Counted from the stretch's first letter, positions 14,797 to 23,158 are shown. The stretch: DNA of 29,770 nucleotides from a virus (IMGVR_UViG_3300020312_000307:1-29770); one strand, 5' to 3'. Numbers and translations: made by a program. The notes: a model not told the origin generated them from the letters alone.

Positions 14797-16725
14797 TTAC
14801 GGTGTATCTGTTTCTATATCTGATGTTGCATCAAAATTAATCATATCTCCTGAATTACGGTTAGGAGCGTGATCTACTATATCATATTGACTCATATTTG
14901 TCATTATTCCTGCATTACCATTTACAGGTTTGCAACTAATATTTGCTAATGTTATATCTCCATCTGCATCATTAAATTGAATGGAAAATTGATGATTATT
15001 ATTTAAATCTGTAACATTAGTATAATATACATTTTCTCCACTTGTGATATTATAAGTATCCAAACTACCATCAGGATAAAGTTTTAATTGTTTAACATTT
15101 GGTGCAACTGTCCAAGATGCAGTAAATGATATTTTATGCACACCAAGTGGTAATTGTCCTGCTAAAATTCCTGTTGAAGTGGCTGTATTATAAAAACGAG
15201 TAGCAGCAGCTGAACTTGAATCGTCTGATTCCATAGTAACTGTATTAGTGCTTGAATCAATCGTAGTAGTAATATCAGCAGCATTAGTCCAACTACTAAT
15301 ACTTGTTACTAATTCAGTGCCTAAAGTAGCATTTGTTTGGTCTGCTATTAAACCATTTCCTGCAATATTGCCATCATCTAAAGTACCATTACCCATTCTC
15401 CAATAGCCTTGTAAATCACCTGATTTATCTGTACCACTTCCTGCTGTATAACTTGCAGCTAATGTTAAATCATTTGGTTCACCTGAATTATATATTGATG
15501 CTACTGTGTTGGCATTTAAAGCTGCATCCCATATTGCAACATCACATAGTTTTCCTTCAAAATAATTAGCTGTAGCAGCAGAAGAACTTCCTATTCGAGC
15601 ATTTGTAGTAACATCAATAGTTTGAGATACTGTTCCTGTCGTTTCCAACACTCCATTTAAATAAAGGCAATATGTTGTACCATCATAAGTAACTACAACG
15701 TGATGCCAAGAACCTGATAAACCTGTGCTTGTAGAACTTATAGTAGTATTATTAAGTTTGTATTTAATTTGTTCAGAACTATTTAATCTTAAATGAATAC
15801 CATCACTCGTTCCATCTACATTTTCAAATATTAATTTTTCATTTCCATCATCTATAACTTTAAACCAAGCAGATATAGTATGCTGTGTATAATTAAAAGG
15901 ATCTGATAATTGTATATAATCATTACTACCATCAAAATCTATACTCTTACCACTAAAAAATGTTTTTCTCATATCAGGAATAACAAGATTATTAGCATTA
16001 GCATCTGCTACTCTTGTAGATGCTTCATCACCCATTCTCCACCAACCTTTAATATTAGCACTTGATGAATAATCACCTGAATCAGTAGATAAATCTAAAT
16101 TTGCAGTTCCACCATTGTATATTTGTGTTATTTCATCAGCAGTCAATTCTTTATTCCATATAGCAACTTCATCTATGTTTCCTTCTGAATATATTGTGCC
16201 TGAGGCATTATATTTAGTATGCCCTATATATAAATCAGCAGAAGTTTGATGCATTGCATTATAAGTACCTAAAGTAGCAACAGAATCATCAGCAAGTACC
16301 CCATTTACATATAAATGCATACCACTTGTACTACTACTACCATCATAAGTAGCTGCAACGTGAATCCAATTTCCTTCATAAATTGTTAAAGCTGCTGAAA
16401 ATCTTCGTATATAAACATCAGTATCATTATCCATCAACTTTAAATATAATAAATCACTACCATTACAACCAAATCCCCACTCTGTATTTGGGTCAAAACC
16501 TGTTTTAGATAAGATTGGGAAACCACTTGCATCAGTCATTTTTACCCAAGCAGAAACAGAAAAGGCTGAATCAGAACTGCCATCTCCAAAACTTAAATTA
16601 TCTGAATCAGATATAGATATATATTCATCAGCACCATCAAATATAATTGATTTAGTATTGGTTACTTGTGCAAGAGCATCAACTAATCCCTGTGCTTGTG
16701 TTGTGCCTAATCCTAATCCTAACAT
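14797..16725 (-). CDS. LamG/concanavalin-like multidomain adhesin, 642 aa
   Basis: At least two laminin-G-like jelly-roll domains are visible. The first, about residues 25-225, has FSVSAWVKMTDASGFPIL, WIHVAATYDGSSS and IDEVAIWNKELTADEITQIYNGG. The second, about 255-440, repeats the same blocks (TISAWFKVIDDG, WHHVVVTYDGT, CDVAIWDAALN). About 465-620 forms a third beta-rich, carbohydrate-binding-module-like domain (LPLGVHKISFTASWTV). WWRMGDEAS and YWRMGNGTL close the first and second domains. Such proteins bind glycans, so this is a likely receptor-binding or capsid-surface adhesin. It starts MLGLGLGTTQAQGLVDAL without signal peptide. The ATG (16725) immediately follows the stop of the 113-residue gene. 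Confidence 0.8.
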   Translation of the reverse strand: MLGLGLGTTQAQGLVDALAQVTNTKSIIFDGADEYISISDSDNLSFGDGSSDSAFSVSAWVKMTDASGFPILSKTGFDPNTEWGFGCNGSDLLYLKLMDNDTDVYIRRFSAALTIYEGNWIHVAATYDGSSSTSGMHLYVNGVLADDSVATLGTYNAMHQTSADLYIGHTKYNASGTIYSEGNIDEVAIWNKELTADEITQIYNGGTANLDLSTDSGDYSSSANIKGWWRMGDEASTRVADANANNLVIPDMRKTFFSGKSIDFDGSNDYIQLSDPFNYTQHTISAWFKVIDDGNEKLIFENVDGTSDGIHLRLNSSEQIKYKLNNTTISSTSTGLSGSWHHVVVTYDGTTYCLYLNGVLETTGTVSQTIDVTTNARIGSSSAATANYFEGKLCDVAIWDAALNANTVASIYNSGEPNDLTLAASYTAGSGTDKSGDLQGYWRMGNGTLDDGNIAGNGLIADQTNATLGTELVTSISSWTNAADITTTIDSSTNTVTMESDDSSSAAATRFYNTATSTGILAGQLPLGVHKISFTASWTVAPNVKQLKLYPDGSLDTYNITSGENVYYTNVTDLNNNHQFSIQFNDADGDITLANISCKPVNGNAGIMTNMSQYDIVDHAPNRNSGDMINFDATSDIETDTP

Positions 16726-16726
16726 T

Positions 16727-17068
16727 CTAACCTATATAACAAATGCACTTTTCACCATTAGTACTAACACTAACAGAAGTCCATCTACCATAAATTGTTG
16801 TGCCTTTAGGGATTACATCAGATGAAGAAAGAGTATCACCACCACCACCTGCACCTGCACCTGCTGTATTTATAAATGTAGAAGCACTTTCTGCTGTTAA
16901 TGTACTAAATTTTACATCAGTTAATGCAGTAATTGCTATAACTGCTCTACCTGCTTCGTGATCTGTAGGAGTAAATGTTGTTGCTGCTGTATCTAAATAA
17001 GCAGAACCTTTTTGCCCTAATGTTAAATTACTTGCAGATGTTTTGCTATATTTATTTGTTAAAGGCAT
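16727..17068 (-). CDS. Small virion-associated protein, 113 aa
   Basis: This 113-residue protein starts MPLTNKYSKTSASNLTLGQK and ends WTSVSVSTNGEKCICYIG. It contains a Gly-rich stretch GAGAGGGGD at about residues 70-78 inside a beta-rich sequence (RAVIAITALTDVKFSTL). Low-molecular-weight, Ala/Thr/Gly-rich proteins in this place, between the capsid gene and the adhesin, are often structural, but no family was recognised. The start at 17068 directly follows the preceding stop (TAGATG), and the ribosome binding site lies within the upstream gene. A role in adhesin attachment is only a guess from adjacency. Confidence 0.65.
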   Translation of the reverse strand: MPLTNKYSKTSASNLTLGQKGSAYLDTAATTFTPTDHEAGRAVIAITALTDVKFSTLTAESASTFINTAGAGAGGGGDTLSSSDVIPKGTTIYGRWTSVSVSTNGEKCICYIG

Positions 17069-17224
17069 CTATATCTCCTCTACTTTGTAACCTTTGGCTT
17101 CATAAACTTTTACATAATCACCTAAATCTTTTCTAATAATAGATTTACCATTAAGTTTAGTTATTTTAAATTTACCTGATTTTACTACAACTTCTTCTTT
17201 TTTAACTGCTTTTTTAGTAGCCAT
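17069..17224 (-). CDS. Small basic protein, 51 aa
   Basis: A frame from ATG 17224 to TAG 17069-17071 encodes 51 residues (MATKKAVKKEEVVVKSGKFK then ITKLNGKSIIRKD). The ribosome binding site AAGGAGA is well placed at the end of the preceding gene, and the stop abuts the next ATG. The lysine-rich N-terminus and a beta-like C-terminal half (YVKVYEAKGYKVEEI) suggest a small compact domain. The function is unknown. It lies in the head module between the capsid gene and the adhesin. Confidence 0.7.
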   Translation of the reverse strand: MATKKAVKKEEVVVKSGKFKITKLNGKSIIRKDLGDYVKVYEAKGYKVEEI

Positions 17225-17500
17225 TTAATTCTCCTTATAGGCTTTTTTTAATGTTCCACTTCCAAATCCTGCAAAAGTACCAACCTTATCTACACCTTTG
17301 CCTTTTTTATTTCTTTCAATCCTATCGCCTACTTCTCCAATATAATCAAGGTAATTCATTTTATTACCTTTGTAATAGGCCTGTTGTCCTTTATCCTTAT
17401 CTTCTACAAGTTTCAATTCTTTTTTAGGATCAAGTTCAACCTTAAAATTATTATTATTTAAATTTCCAATATCTTTTTTCATAGTAATATAGGGGAGCAT
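17225..17500 (-). CDS. Small hypothetical protein after the capsid gene, 91 aa
   Basis: The longest frame starts at ATG 17500 (MLPYITMKKDIGNLNNNN), with GGGGAG just upstream, and ends EN at 17225. It is polar and lysine-rich, with KGKGVDKVGTFAGFGSG near the end. The start is uncertain: the first ATG and its GGGGAG sit in a 7-bp hairpin (17491-17511), and two later ATGs exist, one (MNYLDYIGEVGDRIE) preceded by AAAGG. The function is unknown. Its location directly after the major capsid gene suggests a head-associated protein, by inference only. Confidence 0.6.
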   Translation of the reverse strand: MLPYITMKKDIGNLNNNNFKVELDPKKELKLVEDKDKGQQAYYKGNKMNYLDYIGEVGDRIERNKKGKGVDKVGTFAGFGSGTLKKAYKEN

Positions 17501-17511
17501 TACACTCCCCT
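17491..17511 (-). promoter_or_regulatory. Hairpin with candidate start codon in its loop
   Basis: AGGGGAG (17491-17497) pairs with CTCCCCT (17505-17511) across the seven-base loop CATTACA. On the minus strand the loop contains the ATG of the 91-residue frame (17500-17498), and the 5' arm contains the GGGGAG ribosome binding site. The element follows the major capsid gene stop (17534). It could lower translation of the next gene or act as an RNA end after the capsid message; no clear U tract follows, so a standard terminator is doubtful. Confidence 0.6.
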
Positions 17512-17533
17512 GTATTATTTATCTATACAGTTA

Positions 17534-18439
17534 TTAAGAGATTTCTGTATGTATTTCAACACCGTGCAAATCAACTAATTCTGTAATTGCCCAATAACCA
17601 TTAGCAACTACAACTGTTGATGCTTGTGTTTCTTCTCTTTCAGTAGCAATATTTAAGAAACTACCACTACCTGTATCAACTAATCCTGCACCTAAAGCAG
17701 TTTTAGCAAAAACACCACCTTTTTTCTCTGTTGCATCAGCACCATCTTTAACTTGAGGTGAAGTGTAGAAATTGATACCTGCTATTGATGAAACAAAGCC
17801 TGTACCCATAAACTGTTCACCTACTCCTGCAGCGTGTCCACCATTAAATGCACCATTACTTCCATTTGCTGATGAAATTCCGAACTCATTTGACAATCCA
17901 AATGATCCGAACATTTGCAACGGATGTAATACTGCTGAATAAGGTCTTGGAGCATCATTTGCTTCTAATGAAGCTAAAGCATCCATAATATCCAAGAATT
18001 TTAATCCATCAGTTGATGTACCTTTGCTTGTTGCAAAATCATCAAAAGCTGCACAAACTTGCAGATCAAATTCTGCTGCAACTGCATTACCTAATACTAA
18101 TCCTGCATTAGATAAAGCACCTGATTGTGAATGAGCTGCTAAATCTGTTAGATTAGCGTGTATGTTGTGTCTTAATACTTCAACTGTATTAGCACCAACT
18201 GTTAATGCTACTGCATTTTGATGATCACCTTCACTACCTGCTGCATTATTAGTAACACTTGTAGGTGCAACTTTACTATATTCAGGAAATGAAACGCTTG
18301 TTGTTCCCACTGCTGCATACTCTGTGGAAATTAAAGGAAATGTAACATTCGCTTTATTGAATTGAACAATAGCTGCTGCTGTTGTAATCCCTGCAGCGTA
18401 TCCTACATCTGTATCTGTTTGATTTGTTACTGCTGCCAT
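17534..18439 (-). CDS. Major capsid protein, HK97-fold type, 301 aa
   Basis: This Ala/Gly/Thr-rich 301-residue protein follows the scaffold gene and precedes a small gene cluster, the normal capsid position. It has a short N-arm (MAAVTNQTDTDVGYAAGITT), an IHANLTDLAAHSQSGALSNAG helix (about 95-115, the spine-helix pattern), a DALASLEANDAPRPYSAVLHPLQM segment (about 150-175) and a C-terminal ITELVDLHGVEIHTEIS. The LHPLQM block and following GISSANGSNGAFNGG loop are typical of phage capsid A-domain regions. There is no cysteine cross-link or protease domain. The identification rests on composition, size and synteny. Confidence 0.75.
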   Translation of the reverse strand: MAAVTNQTDTDVGYAAGITTAAAIVQFNKANVTFPLISTEYAAVGTTSVSFPEYSKVAPTSVTNNAAGSEGDHQNAVALTVGANTVEVLRHNIHANLTDLAAHSQSGALSNAGLVLGNAVAAEFDLQVCAAFDDFATSKGTSTDGLKFLDIMDALASLEANDAPRPYSAVLHPLQMFGSFGLSNEFGISSANGSNGAFNGGHAAGVGEQFMGTGFVSSIAGINFYTSPQVKDGADATEKKGGVFAKTALGAGLVDTGSGSFLNIATEREETQASTVVVANGYWAITELVDLHGVEIHTEIS

Positions 18440-18448
18440 TTAAAACTC

Positions 18449-19012
18449 CTATCTACGCCCTGCATTATGTTGCTGTATGGCTTTTTCAGCACCTGCAGGA
18501 TCTTTTTGTGCAAATTCTATCCAACTGCTGTAACCTCCGAACTCTTGATTGCCTACACGCTTTGGCTGTTGTGTATTTGTTGGCACTTTGTTCATATTAT
18601 TATTTGACATATTAATATGTTGTTCTAAAGCATCAACTGACAATTCGCCATAAATCGCTCGTTGTTCTTCAGGCAGTTGCTTTATTAATCTTTCTCTTTT
18701 TTCGGCTATTTTAGTATCCATATCAGCCTTAAATGTACGCAATGTACTTAATTCTGATTCCTGTTCTGCAATTAATTGTTTAAAGTTGCCTTCTTCTTCC
18801 AATCTTTTCTTTCTTGCAGCTTCTTCTTTAGCCTTATAAGAATCTAATTGTGTTGTTAATTCCTCCATTTTAGCATTGTTTTTAGCAACATATTCATTAA
18901 ATCGTGCTTGAGGAATCATATTCATTTTGTCGTCTTGATTGACGGTTGGATTTTTATCGCTTTCCATAGCGTTAGTCATTTTTTCGTCTTGTTTGACGGA
19001 TTCGTTTGACAT
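18449..19012 (-). CDS. Scaffold protein, 187 aa
   Basis: A charged, coiled-coil-rich protein (residues about 35-120: MIPQARFNEYVAKNNAKMEE, then DSYKAKEEAARKKRLEEEG) typical of phage scaffolds, which template the procapsid and then leave. It directly precedes the major capsid gene (18439), separated by only nine bases. The Lys/Glu-rich middle, Gln-rich segment (NTQQPKRVGNQEF) and short basic C-terminus (EKAIQQHNAGRR), which may contact the capsid, fit the family. The ATG at 19012 follows TAGGAGAA. A weak promoter-like sequence lies in the 54 bases before it. Confidence 0.8.
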   Translation of the reverse strand: MSNESVKQDEKMTNAMESDKNPTVNQDDKMNMIPQARFNEYVAKNNAKMEELTTQLDSYKAKEEAARKKRLEEEGNFKQLIAEQESELSTLRTFKADMDTKIAEKRERLIKQLPEEQRAIYGELSVDALEQHINMSNNNMNKVPTNTQQPKRVGNQEFGGYSSWIEFAQKDPAGAEKAIQQHNAGRR

Positions 19013-19066
19013 TTATTCTCCTATTGTCATTTAATGTAATTTAATTAAAATTGGATTTTTTGCAAG
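19013..19066 (-). promoter_or_regulatory. Possible promoter before scaffold gene
   Basis: The short gap between the minor head gene and the scaffold gene contains, on the minus strand, TTGCAA followed 17 bases later by an AT-rich block (AAATTACATTAAAT), then TAGGAGAA and the start codon. This could serve as an extra promoter for the highly expressed scaffold and capsid genes. The sequence is low-complexity AT, so the assignment is weak. Confidence 0.25.
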
Positions 19067-19549
19067 TTATTTAATTTTAGGTTTGTCAAAGTTTGTTTTC
19101 CCTTCATATTGTACAGGTGCAAGTTCACAATTACAATGCTCCCTACACACACTCCAACCTGATGCAGGTGTTCCAATAGCTGCCCAAAATTCCATAGTTT
19201 CAATCCTGCCATCTCGTGGTATACAATCAGGACAGGCATTTGATCCATTAACTGTTATCCATTTAAATTCTTGTACTCCTGCTTGTTCATAAGTAGCCAT
19301 TGCTGCAACATTGCCAATTACATTAACATTAGCCTTTACAGTATTAACAATTCCATTAGTTACTGATCCAAATATTCTACCACCTTCATCTAAATCAGCA
19401 AGTAATAGTGCAATAATTGTATCATCTGTTGCACCTGATATTCTTAATTGCTTTATATATAATTCAATATCTATAGCTGATTTTTCTGTTTGCCCTACAA
19501 TTAAAGCAGTAACAAAATCATTATAATCTTCAAAATTATCTAACGCCAT
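19067..19549 (-). CDS. Minor head protein, Mu gpF / SPP1 gp7-like, 160 aa
   Basis: Residues 95-141 contain FKWITVNGSNACPDC, PRDGRIETMEFWAAIG and a C-x3-C-x-C cluster (C106, C109, C135, C139, C141), the zinc-like motif of the phage head morphogenesis family (Mu gpF and SPP1 gp7 C-termini). These minor head proteins bind the portal and help DNA entry. The N-terminal 90 residues are helical (DFVTALIVGQTEKSAIDIEL). At 160 residues it holds mainly the C-terminal domain and is shorter than usual for the family. The gene follows the Mu gpG-like gene with a TAATG junction at 19549. Confidence 0.75.
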   Translation of the reverse strand: MALDNFEDYNDFVTALIVGQTEKSAIDIELYIKQLRISGATDDTIIALLLADLDEGGRIFGSVTNGIVNTVKANVNVIGNVAAMATYEQAGVQEFKWITVNGSNACPDCIPRDGRIETMEFWAAIGTPASGWSVCREHCNCELAPVQYEGKTNFDKPKIK

Positions 19550-19947
19550 TATCTCAACGCTTTCTTAATATGTAACCTTGCTAATTTACTACCAATCTTT
19601 TCTTGTACTTTTCCAACTCCAAACCATTCACGCTTAACGTGTGGTCTTAAACCTTGATTATGAACTATTGATGGCACTTTCCTATCTCTAACATTCATTG
19701 ATATCTCTGCAAATTTCTTTGTTTTAGTTGCTCGTGTTTTGACATAGGTGTTTTTCATTTTACCTTTATCAAGCAATGGTGTTGGATTATTAGTTACTTT
19801 GAATTTTTTGCCATCTATGTCTGTACTTGTTTTAGCTATACCATCTTGAAATGATTTATTAAAAGCATCTGCAATATCATTAATTAAAACATCTAATTTT
19901 AGATTTTTATTTAATTTGAAGATTTCTTTTTTCTTTAGCTTTACCAT
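19549..19947 (-). CDS. Virion morphogenesis protein, Mu gpG-like, 132 aa
   Basis: Blocks characteristic of the phage virion morphogenesis family (gpG of Mu, related to tail completion proteins) are visible: a basic helical start (IFKLNKNLKLDVLINDIADAFN), LLDKGKMKNTYV at about residues 57-68 (LLD.G.M...), the conserved IVHNQGLRPHVKREWFGVG region at about 92-110, and a final helix (KIGSKLARLHIKKALR). Such proteins are needed for capsid or neck assembly. The ATG at 19947 lies well inside the 3' end of the preceding gene (41-base overlap), and the stop overlaps the Mu gpF-like gene. Confidence 0.7.
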   Translation of the reverse strand: MVKLKKKEIFKLNKNLKLDVLINDIADAFNKSFQDGIAKTSTDIDGKKFKVTNNPTPLLDKGKMKNTYVKTRATKTKKFAEISMNVRDRKVPSIVHNQGLRPHVKREWFGVGKVQEKIGSKLARLHIKKALR

Positions 19948-20176
19948 AATGTCTTATTATTTTTTTTGCCTTTTTTTCGCCCAAATCAACTGCTTCTCTT
20001 AATATATCCTCATTATCCTCATAGAAATCCATAGCTAAATTTTTAATGTATTCTCTTGGATTAGCAATCAAAGCATTTAAATCAATAGCTTTTCTAAACG
20101 CTTCTTTTTGTTTATCTACTTTATCCTCAAGTTCAGCAATACGATTAATATAATTCTGTATCGTATTTTCAGGCAT
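19907..20176 (-). CDS. Coiled-coil head-module protein, 89 aa
   Basis: This 89-residue helical protein starts MPENTIQNYINRIAELEDKV and has a heptad-like stretch over residues 5-35 (IAELEDKVDKQKEAF), then DFYEDNEDILREAVDLGEKK and a very basic tail (HYGKAKEKRNLQIK). It overlaps the portal gene by eight bases at its start (ATGCCTGA) and the next gene by 41 bases at its end, so its expression is tied to both. Small coiled-coil proteins after portals can help portal or scaffold assembly, but no family was recognised. Confidence 0.65.
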   Translation of the reverse strand: MPENTIQNYINRIAELEDKVDKQKEAFRKAIDLNALIANPREYIKNLAMDFYEDNEDILREAVDLGEKKAKKIIRHYGKAKEKRNLQIK

Positions 20177-21491
20177 CTCTATTTAATTTAAAACCACTTT
20201 CTTTAGTAGTTCCTTGCACCTTTAATTGATTTTGAGATAATAATCTTTCAGCAAGATATGCTTGTGCATCTTCTCTGCTTTCAAATCCATCAGGGTCTTT
20301 AGCCATTAAGTAATCAACCTTATCAGCAAGTCCGTGTTTAAATTTCCATTCCCATTCTTTCATCTCCATATCAGCATCAGGGAACTCAACCTCATCATAA
20401 TTTATCTTCATCATTTCAGGCAATATTACACCTGCTTCTACTTGTGCTATTGTTTTTTCTATATTATATATTTCTTTTTCTGCAAACTTCCATTTTTCAA
20501 CTTCATCTTCCCTTGCTTCTAATAGTTCAAGGTTTTCCATTCGTAATGCTACACCTGATTTACTGCCACTCATACCAAAATCAAATGTAATATGATGATT
20601 CTGTGCAACCTGTTGCAACTGAAATTTGATGCCACTCATTATGGATTCAATATTAACTCCTGCTGATATATTACTAACTGTTCCTCCCTCTACAGCTAAT
20701 ATTTTATTCAATCCAAGCTGAACTTCATTTGCATCTATTCTTCCTTCAACAACCCATTGTCCACCTGCACTTCTGATATGATGTTGCAACATAGTCATCG
20801 CTATGTCCACTTGACGATTAGCCATAGGGATATCCATCGCTCCCTCATTCCAAAACTCATCAATCATTGTTACAGGTTGCATAAATATAAACGGTAAAAC
20901 ACCATAAGGATTTATATTATCATCATTTATAGCTGTAATTTTACCTTTTTCATTAAATATGAAATGATTCTCTGCATCCCAATACATAAATTCATCAGGG
21001 GTAGATTGACTGTATAAATCAGCAGTTGCTTTTGGTAATAGATATGTAATAGCAATAGGATTTAATGGATCATCAGGACTAAATATAGGCTCAAAGTTAA
21101 TTATAGGTTGATATTTAAAACGATCATTATGCCACCCAACTTGAACAGCCATAGTACCAAGTAAATTGTGCATACGTTCAAAATGTTTCATTTTAACATT
21201 CTTCATTACAGTTAAATCAAAATAATTATCATTCTCAACTTCTCTTGTAGGTGCATCTTTATAAACCAAACTGATTCTATTAATAAGTCTTGATGTCATA
21301 TTAACAGGATACAATGGTATCTCATCTTGCAACGATCCATCAAAGTATTGATCTATATACTTACCTGTATTATTAAACGTATAATAATCAATAGCCATAT
21401 CTCTATGCTCAAACATCATATCTTGATTATAGGATTTTAGTCGTTGTATTGATTCTTGTATTACTTGTTCTACTGTACTAAATATTATCAT
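20169..21491 (-). CDS. Portal protein, 440 aa
   Basis: This 440-residue protein follows the large terminase gene immediately, the usual portal position. Portals form the dodecameric ring through which DNA is packaged. The N-terminal 120 residues contain DMAIDYYTFNNTGKYIDQYF and YPVNMTSRLINRISLVYKDA, then IAITYLLPKATADLY, a stem region (NRQVDIAMTMLQHHIRSAGG, about 225-245) and SGIKFQLQQVAQNHHI near 290, with a long charged helix (EAREDEVEKWKFAEKEIYNIEK) matching the portal crown-stem helices. The C-terminal 60 residues are acidic, with LADKVDYLMAKDPDG. It has no protease or fusion domain. The ATG at 21491 lies three bases past the terminase stop. Confidence 0.8.
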   Translation of the reverse strand: MIIFSTVEQVIQESIQRLKSYNQDMMFEHRDMAIDYYTFNNTGKYIDQYFDGSLQDEIPLYPVNMTSRLINRISLVYKDAPTREVENDNYFDLTVMKNVKMKHFERMHNLLGTMAVQVGWHNDRFKYQPIINFEPIFSPDDPLNPIAITYLLPKATADLYSQSTPDEFMYWDAENHFIFNEKGKITAINDDNINPYGVLPFIFMQPVTMIDEFWNEGAMDIPMANRQVDIAMTMLQHHIRSAGGQWVVEGRIDANEVQLGLNKILAVEGGTVSNISAGVNIESIMSGIKFQLQQVAQNHHITFDFGMSGSKSGVALRMENLELLEAREDEVEKWKFAEKEIYNIEKTIAQVEAGVILPEMMKINYDEVEFPDADMEMKEWEWKFKHGLADKVDYLMAKDPDGFESREDAQAYLAERLLSQNQLKVQGTTKESGFKLNRDA

Positions 21492-21493
21492 TA

Positions 21494-22720
21494 TTATACC
21501 ATAAATGTTTTGGTTGAGGGTTTTCTTATTGGGAACTCATAATCAACAAAATATCCAAAAGCATCTGACATATGTGTAAGTTCAGCATTGCTTTTATCTA
21601 TATCTCTCGTTCCTTCTTTGTTTACTACTTGCTCAAAATCTGCAATTAAGTTTTTACACTTGGGATCAATAATACAATTATCAAATAATTTATTAGTTGC
21701 ATTTACCCTATCAATAACTCGTGGTGCTTGTCGTTTAACTCTTAATACAAAACCTGCTTGTCTTAATATATCGTGGTCTGAATCTACTGCTGATGTTTTT
21801 CTTGCTTTACCTGCAGGATCAGGATAGCAATAATATAATCTATTTGGATATTTGTCTTTAATTGCCAATGCCATCTGCTCTGTTAGGAGTTGTCTTTCGC
21901 CTGTATGTCGTAGTTTAAATTCGTCGAAGATATGAACTTTACCATTTGGCTGCACTTGTGATAATACTGCACAAAGGGGATCAATGTTGAAGTCGATTCC
22001 CACATATATTGGTTTGGTTTTATCGTAAAAGACATTTTTGACATTTTTTTCCCTATCGAAATTATAATAAGTTGCACCATATTGCAAGTTTACAAATTGC
22101 CCTTGCATATATGCTTTTATTAATTTTTCATCATAATTCTGTTTAAGTGATTGTATAAACTCTTTTGGAAGCCTTGAATTATCTTCTGTATTTGCCTGTA
22201 TTAATTCATATCCTTCTTTTGGGGAATCTTTCCAATAGTCATATACGTAGTTGAATCCTTCAGGTGTTGTGCATACAAATGCTCTGAGTGTGTTTCCTTG
22301 TCGTAATCTTGATAAAACCATTTTCCAACATTGGTCGTCTTTGAGGAGAGCAGATTCATCAATCCCTGCCCACGCCAAGTTGAGTCCTGCCAACCTACGA
22401 TAGTTCTCAGCAGAGCGTAGAAGCACATCAGCATACCCATCAGACCAATAAACACGATATCTATTATCAGTCGCACTATATTCATAATTGAACTTAACAC
22501 TTTTTAATACCTCCTCAAATGTTGGCTGTAATGTATCTTTTATCATTCTGTATGTAGGCGACATTAGCAATCCTGTATAACCTGCATTTTTACCACATTC
22601 AATTAAAGATTTTACACATAAAGCATATGTTTTTCCTGCACCATAACCTGATACTAAAGCAGGATACTTTGCTTCAGAATGTACAAATTCTCTTTGATGT
22701 TTAAATAATCCTACACTCAT
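21494..22720 (-). CDS. terL: Large terminase subunit, 408 aa
   Basis: The DNA-packaging motor and headful/cos nuclease. Walker A is GYGAGKT at residues 25-31, Walker B is LAWAGIDE at about 115-122 with the catalytic Glu, and the coupling/C-motif region is FVCTTPEGF at about 148-156. The RNase H-like nuclease domain begins YVGIDFNIDP with the metal-binding Asp at 243, includes the FDEF block near 270, and closes with ELTHMSDAFGYFVDYEFP near 380-397, where the conserved Asp-Ala is seen. The start overlaps a small upstream frame (ATGA), and the portal gene follows. The catalytic set is complete, so the protein should be active. Confidence 0.92.
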   Translation of the reverse strand: MSVGLFKHQREFVHSEAKYPALVSGYGAGKTYALCVKSLIECGKNAGYTGLLMSPTYRMIKDTLQPTFEEVLKSVKFNYEYSATDNRYRVYWSDGYADVLLRSAENYRRLAGLNLAWAGIDESALLKDDQCWKMVLSRLRQGNTLRAFVCTTPEGFNYVYDYWKDSPKEGYELIQANTEDNSRLPKEFIQSLKQNYDEKLIKAYMQGQFVNLQYGATYYNFDREKNVKNVFYDKTKPIYVGIDFNIDPLCAVLSQVQPNGKVHIFDEFKLRHTGERQLLTEQMALAIKDKYPNRLYYCYPDPAGKARKTSAVDSDHDILRQAGFVLRVKRQAPRVIDRVNATNKLFDNCIIDPKCKNLIADFEQVVNKEGTRDIDKSNAELTHMSDAFGYFVDYEFPIRKPSTKTFMV

Positions 22721-22866
22721 TTTTTCTGCAATCTATTGTTAATTAAAAAAGAATAAATCCACCAATGATTAGGATCATCTTCACCAAGTGGTATTATTGA
22801 CCTAACCAAGTCTGCCCATTTTTTGTGGGTTGTTTTCTTTATTCTATTCAATATGATGTGTATCAA
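22717..22866 (-). CDS. Small protein between TerS and TerL, 49 aa (start uncertain)
   Basis: The gap between the terminase genes holds an open frame whose stop TGA (22719-22717) overlaps the TerL ATG. It ends in HKKWADLVRSIIPLGEDD followed by NHWWIYSFLIN, a protein-like sequence with three tryptophans, not random AT-rich drift. There is no ATG; candidates are TTG at 22866 (taken here) or TTG at 22851. AAAGGA lies very close to the first TTG. Re-initiation after the TerS stop (22844) is possible. The function is unknown. Confidence 0.5.
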   Translation of the reverse strand: MIHIILNRIKKTTHKKWADLVRSIIPLGEDDPNHWWIYSFLINNRLQKK

Positions 22867-23158
22867 ATCCTTTGGGTAATTCTGTTGTTGTTACTTCTTG
22901 TTTGTCACTCATTCCTAAATACTGTTTACTTAACCAAATCTGCATAGTTACATTGCCATTTTCAGCAGTACGCCACATCAACTGTCTTAATCGTATCTTC
23001 CCTTTATCACGCCCTTTTGTCAAAGATTCGGAATAACTCTTTCTAATTAAACTTTCATCACAACCAAAAAATGATGCTATTTCAGTATTGGTGCAACCAT
23101 ATGATGATAGCTTTTCTACCTGTTCAGGTTCTATATTATACTTCTTCGGTCTTGCCAT
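22844..23158 (-). CDS. terS: Small terminase subunit-like protein, 104 aa
   Basis: A helix-turn-helix occupies about residues 10-36 (EQVEKLSSYGCTNTEIASFFG, then CDESLIRKSY), and the C-terminal part has NVTMQIWLSKQYLGMSDK (about 69-86), the signature found in many phage small terminases that follows the DNA-binding domain. The protein recognises the packaging start on phage DNA and loads TerL. The gene lies just upstream of TerL with one small frame between. Its ATG at 23158 overlaps the methyltransferase 3' end by 23 bases. The identification is from motif and synteny. Confidence 0.82.
   Translation of the reverse strand: MARPKKYNIEPEQVEKLSSYGCTNTEIASFFGCDESLIRKSYSESLTKGRDKGKIRLRQLMWRTAENGNVTMQIWLSKQYLGMSDKQEVTTTELPKGFDTHHIE

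Noticed and set aside
14797-16725. LamG adhesin as a host-derived insertion
   Set aside because: Two LamG domains are unusual beside capsid genes, but junctions with neighbours are seamless and there are no flanking repeats, so it is treated as an ordinary phage gene.
22201-22500. 99-codon minus-strand frame inside the large terminase gene
   Set aside because: The terminase frame has Walker A, Walker B and nuclease motifs in this region; the other frame has no support.
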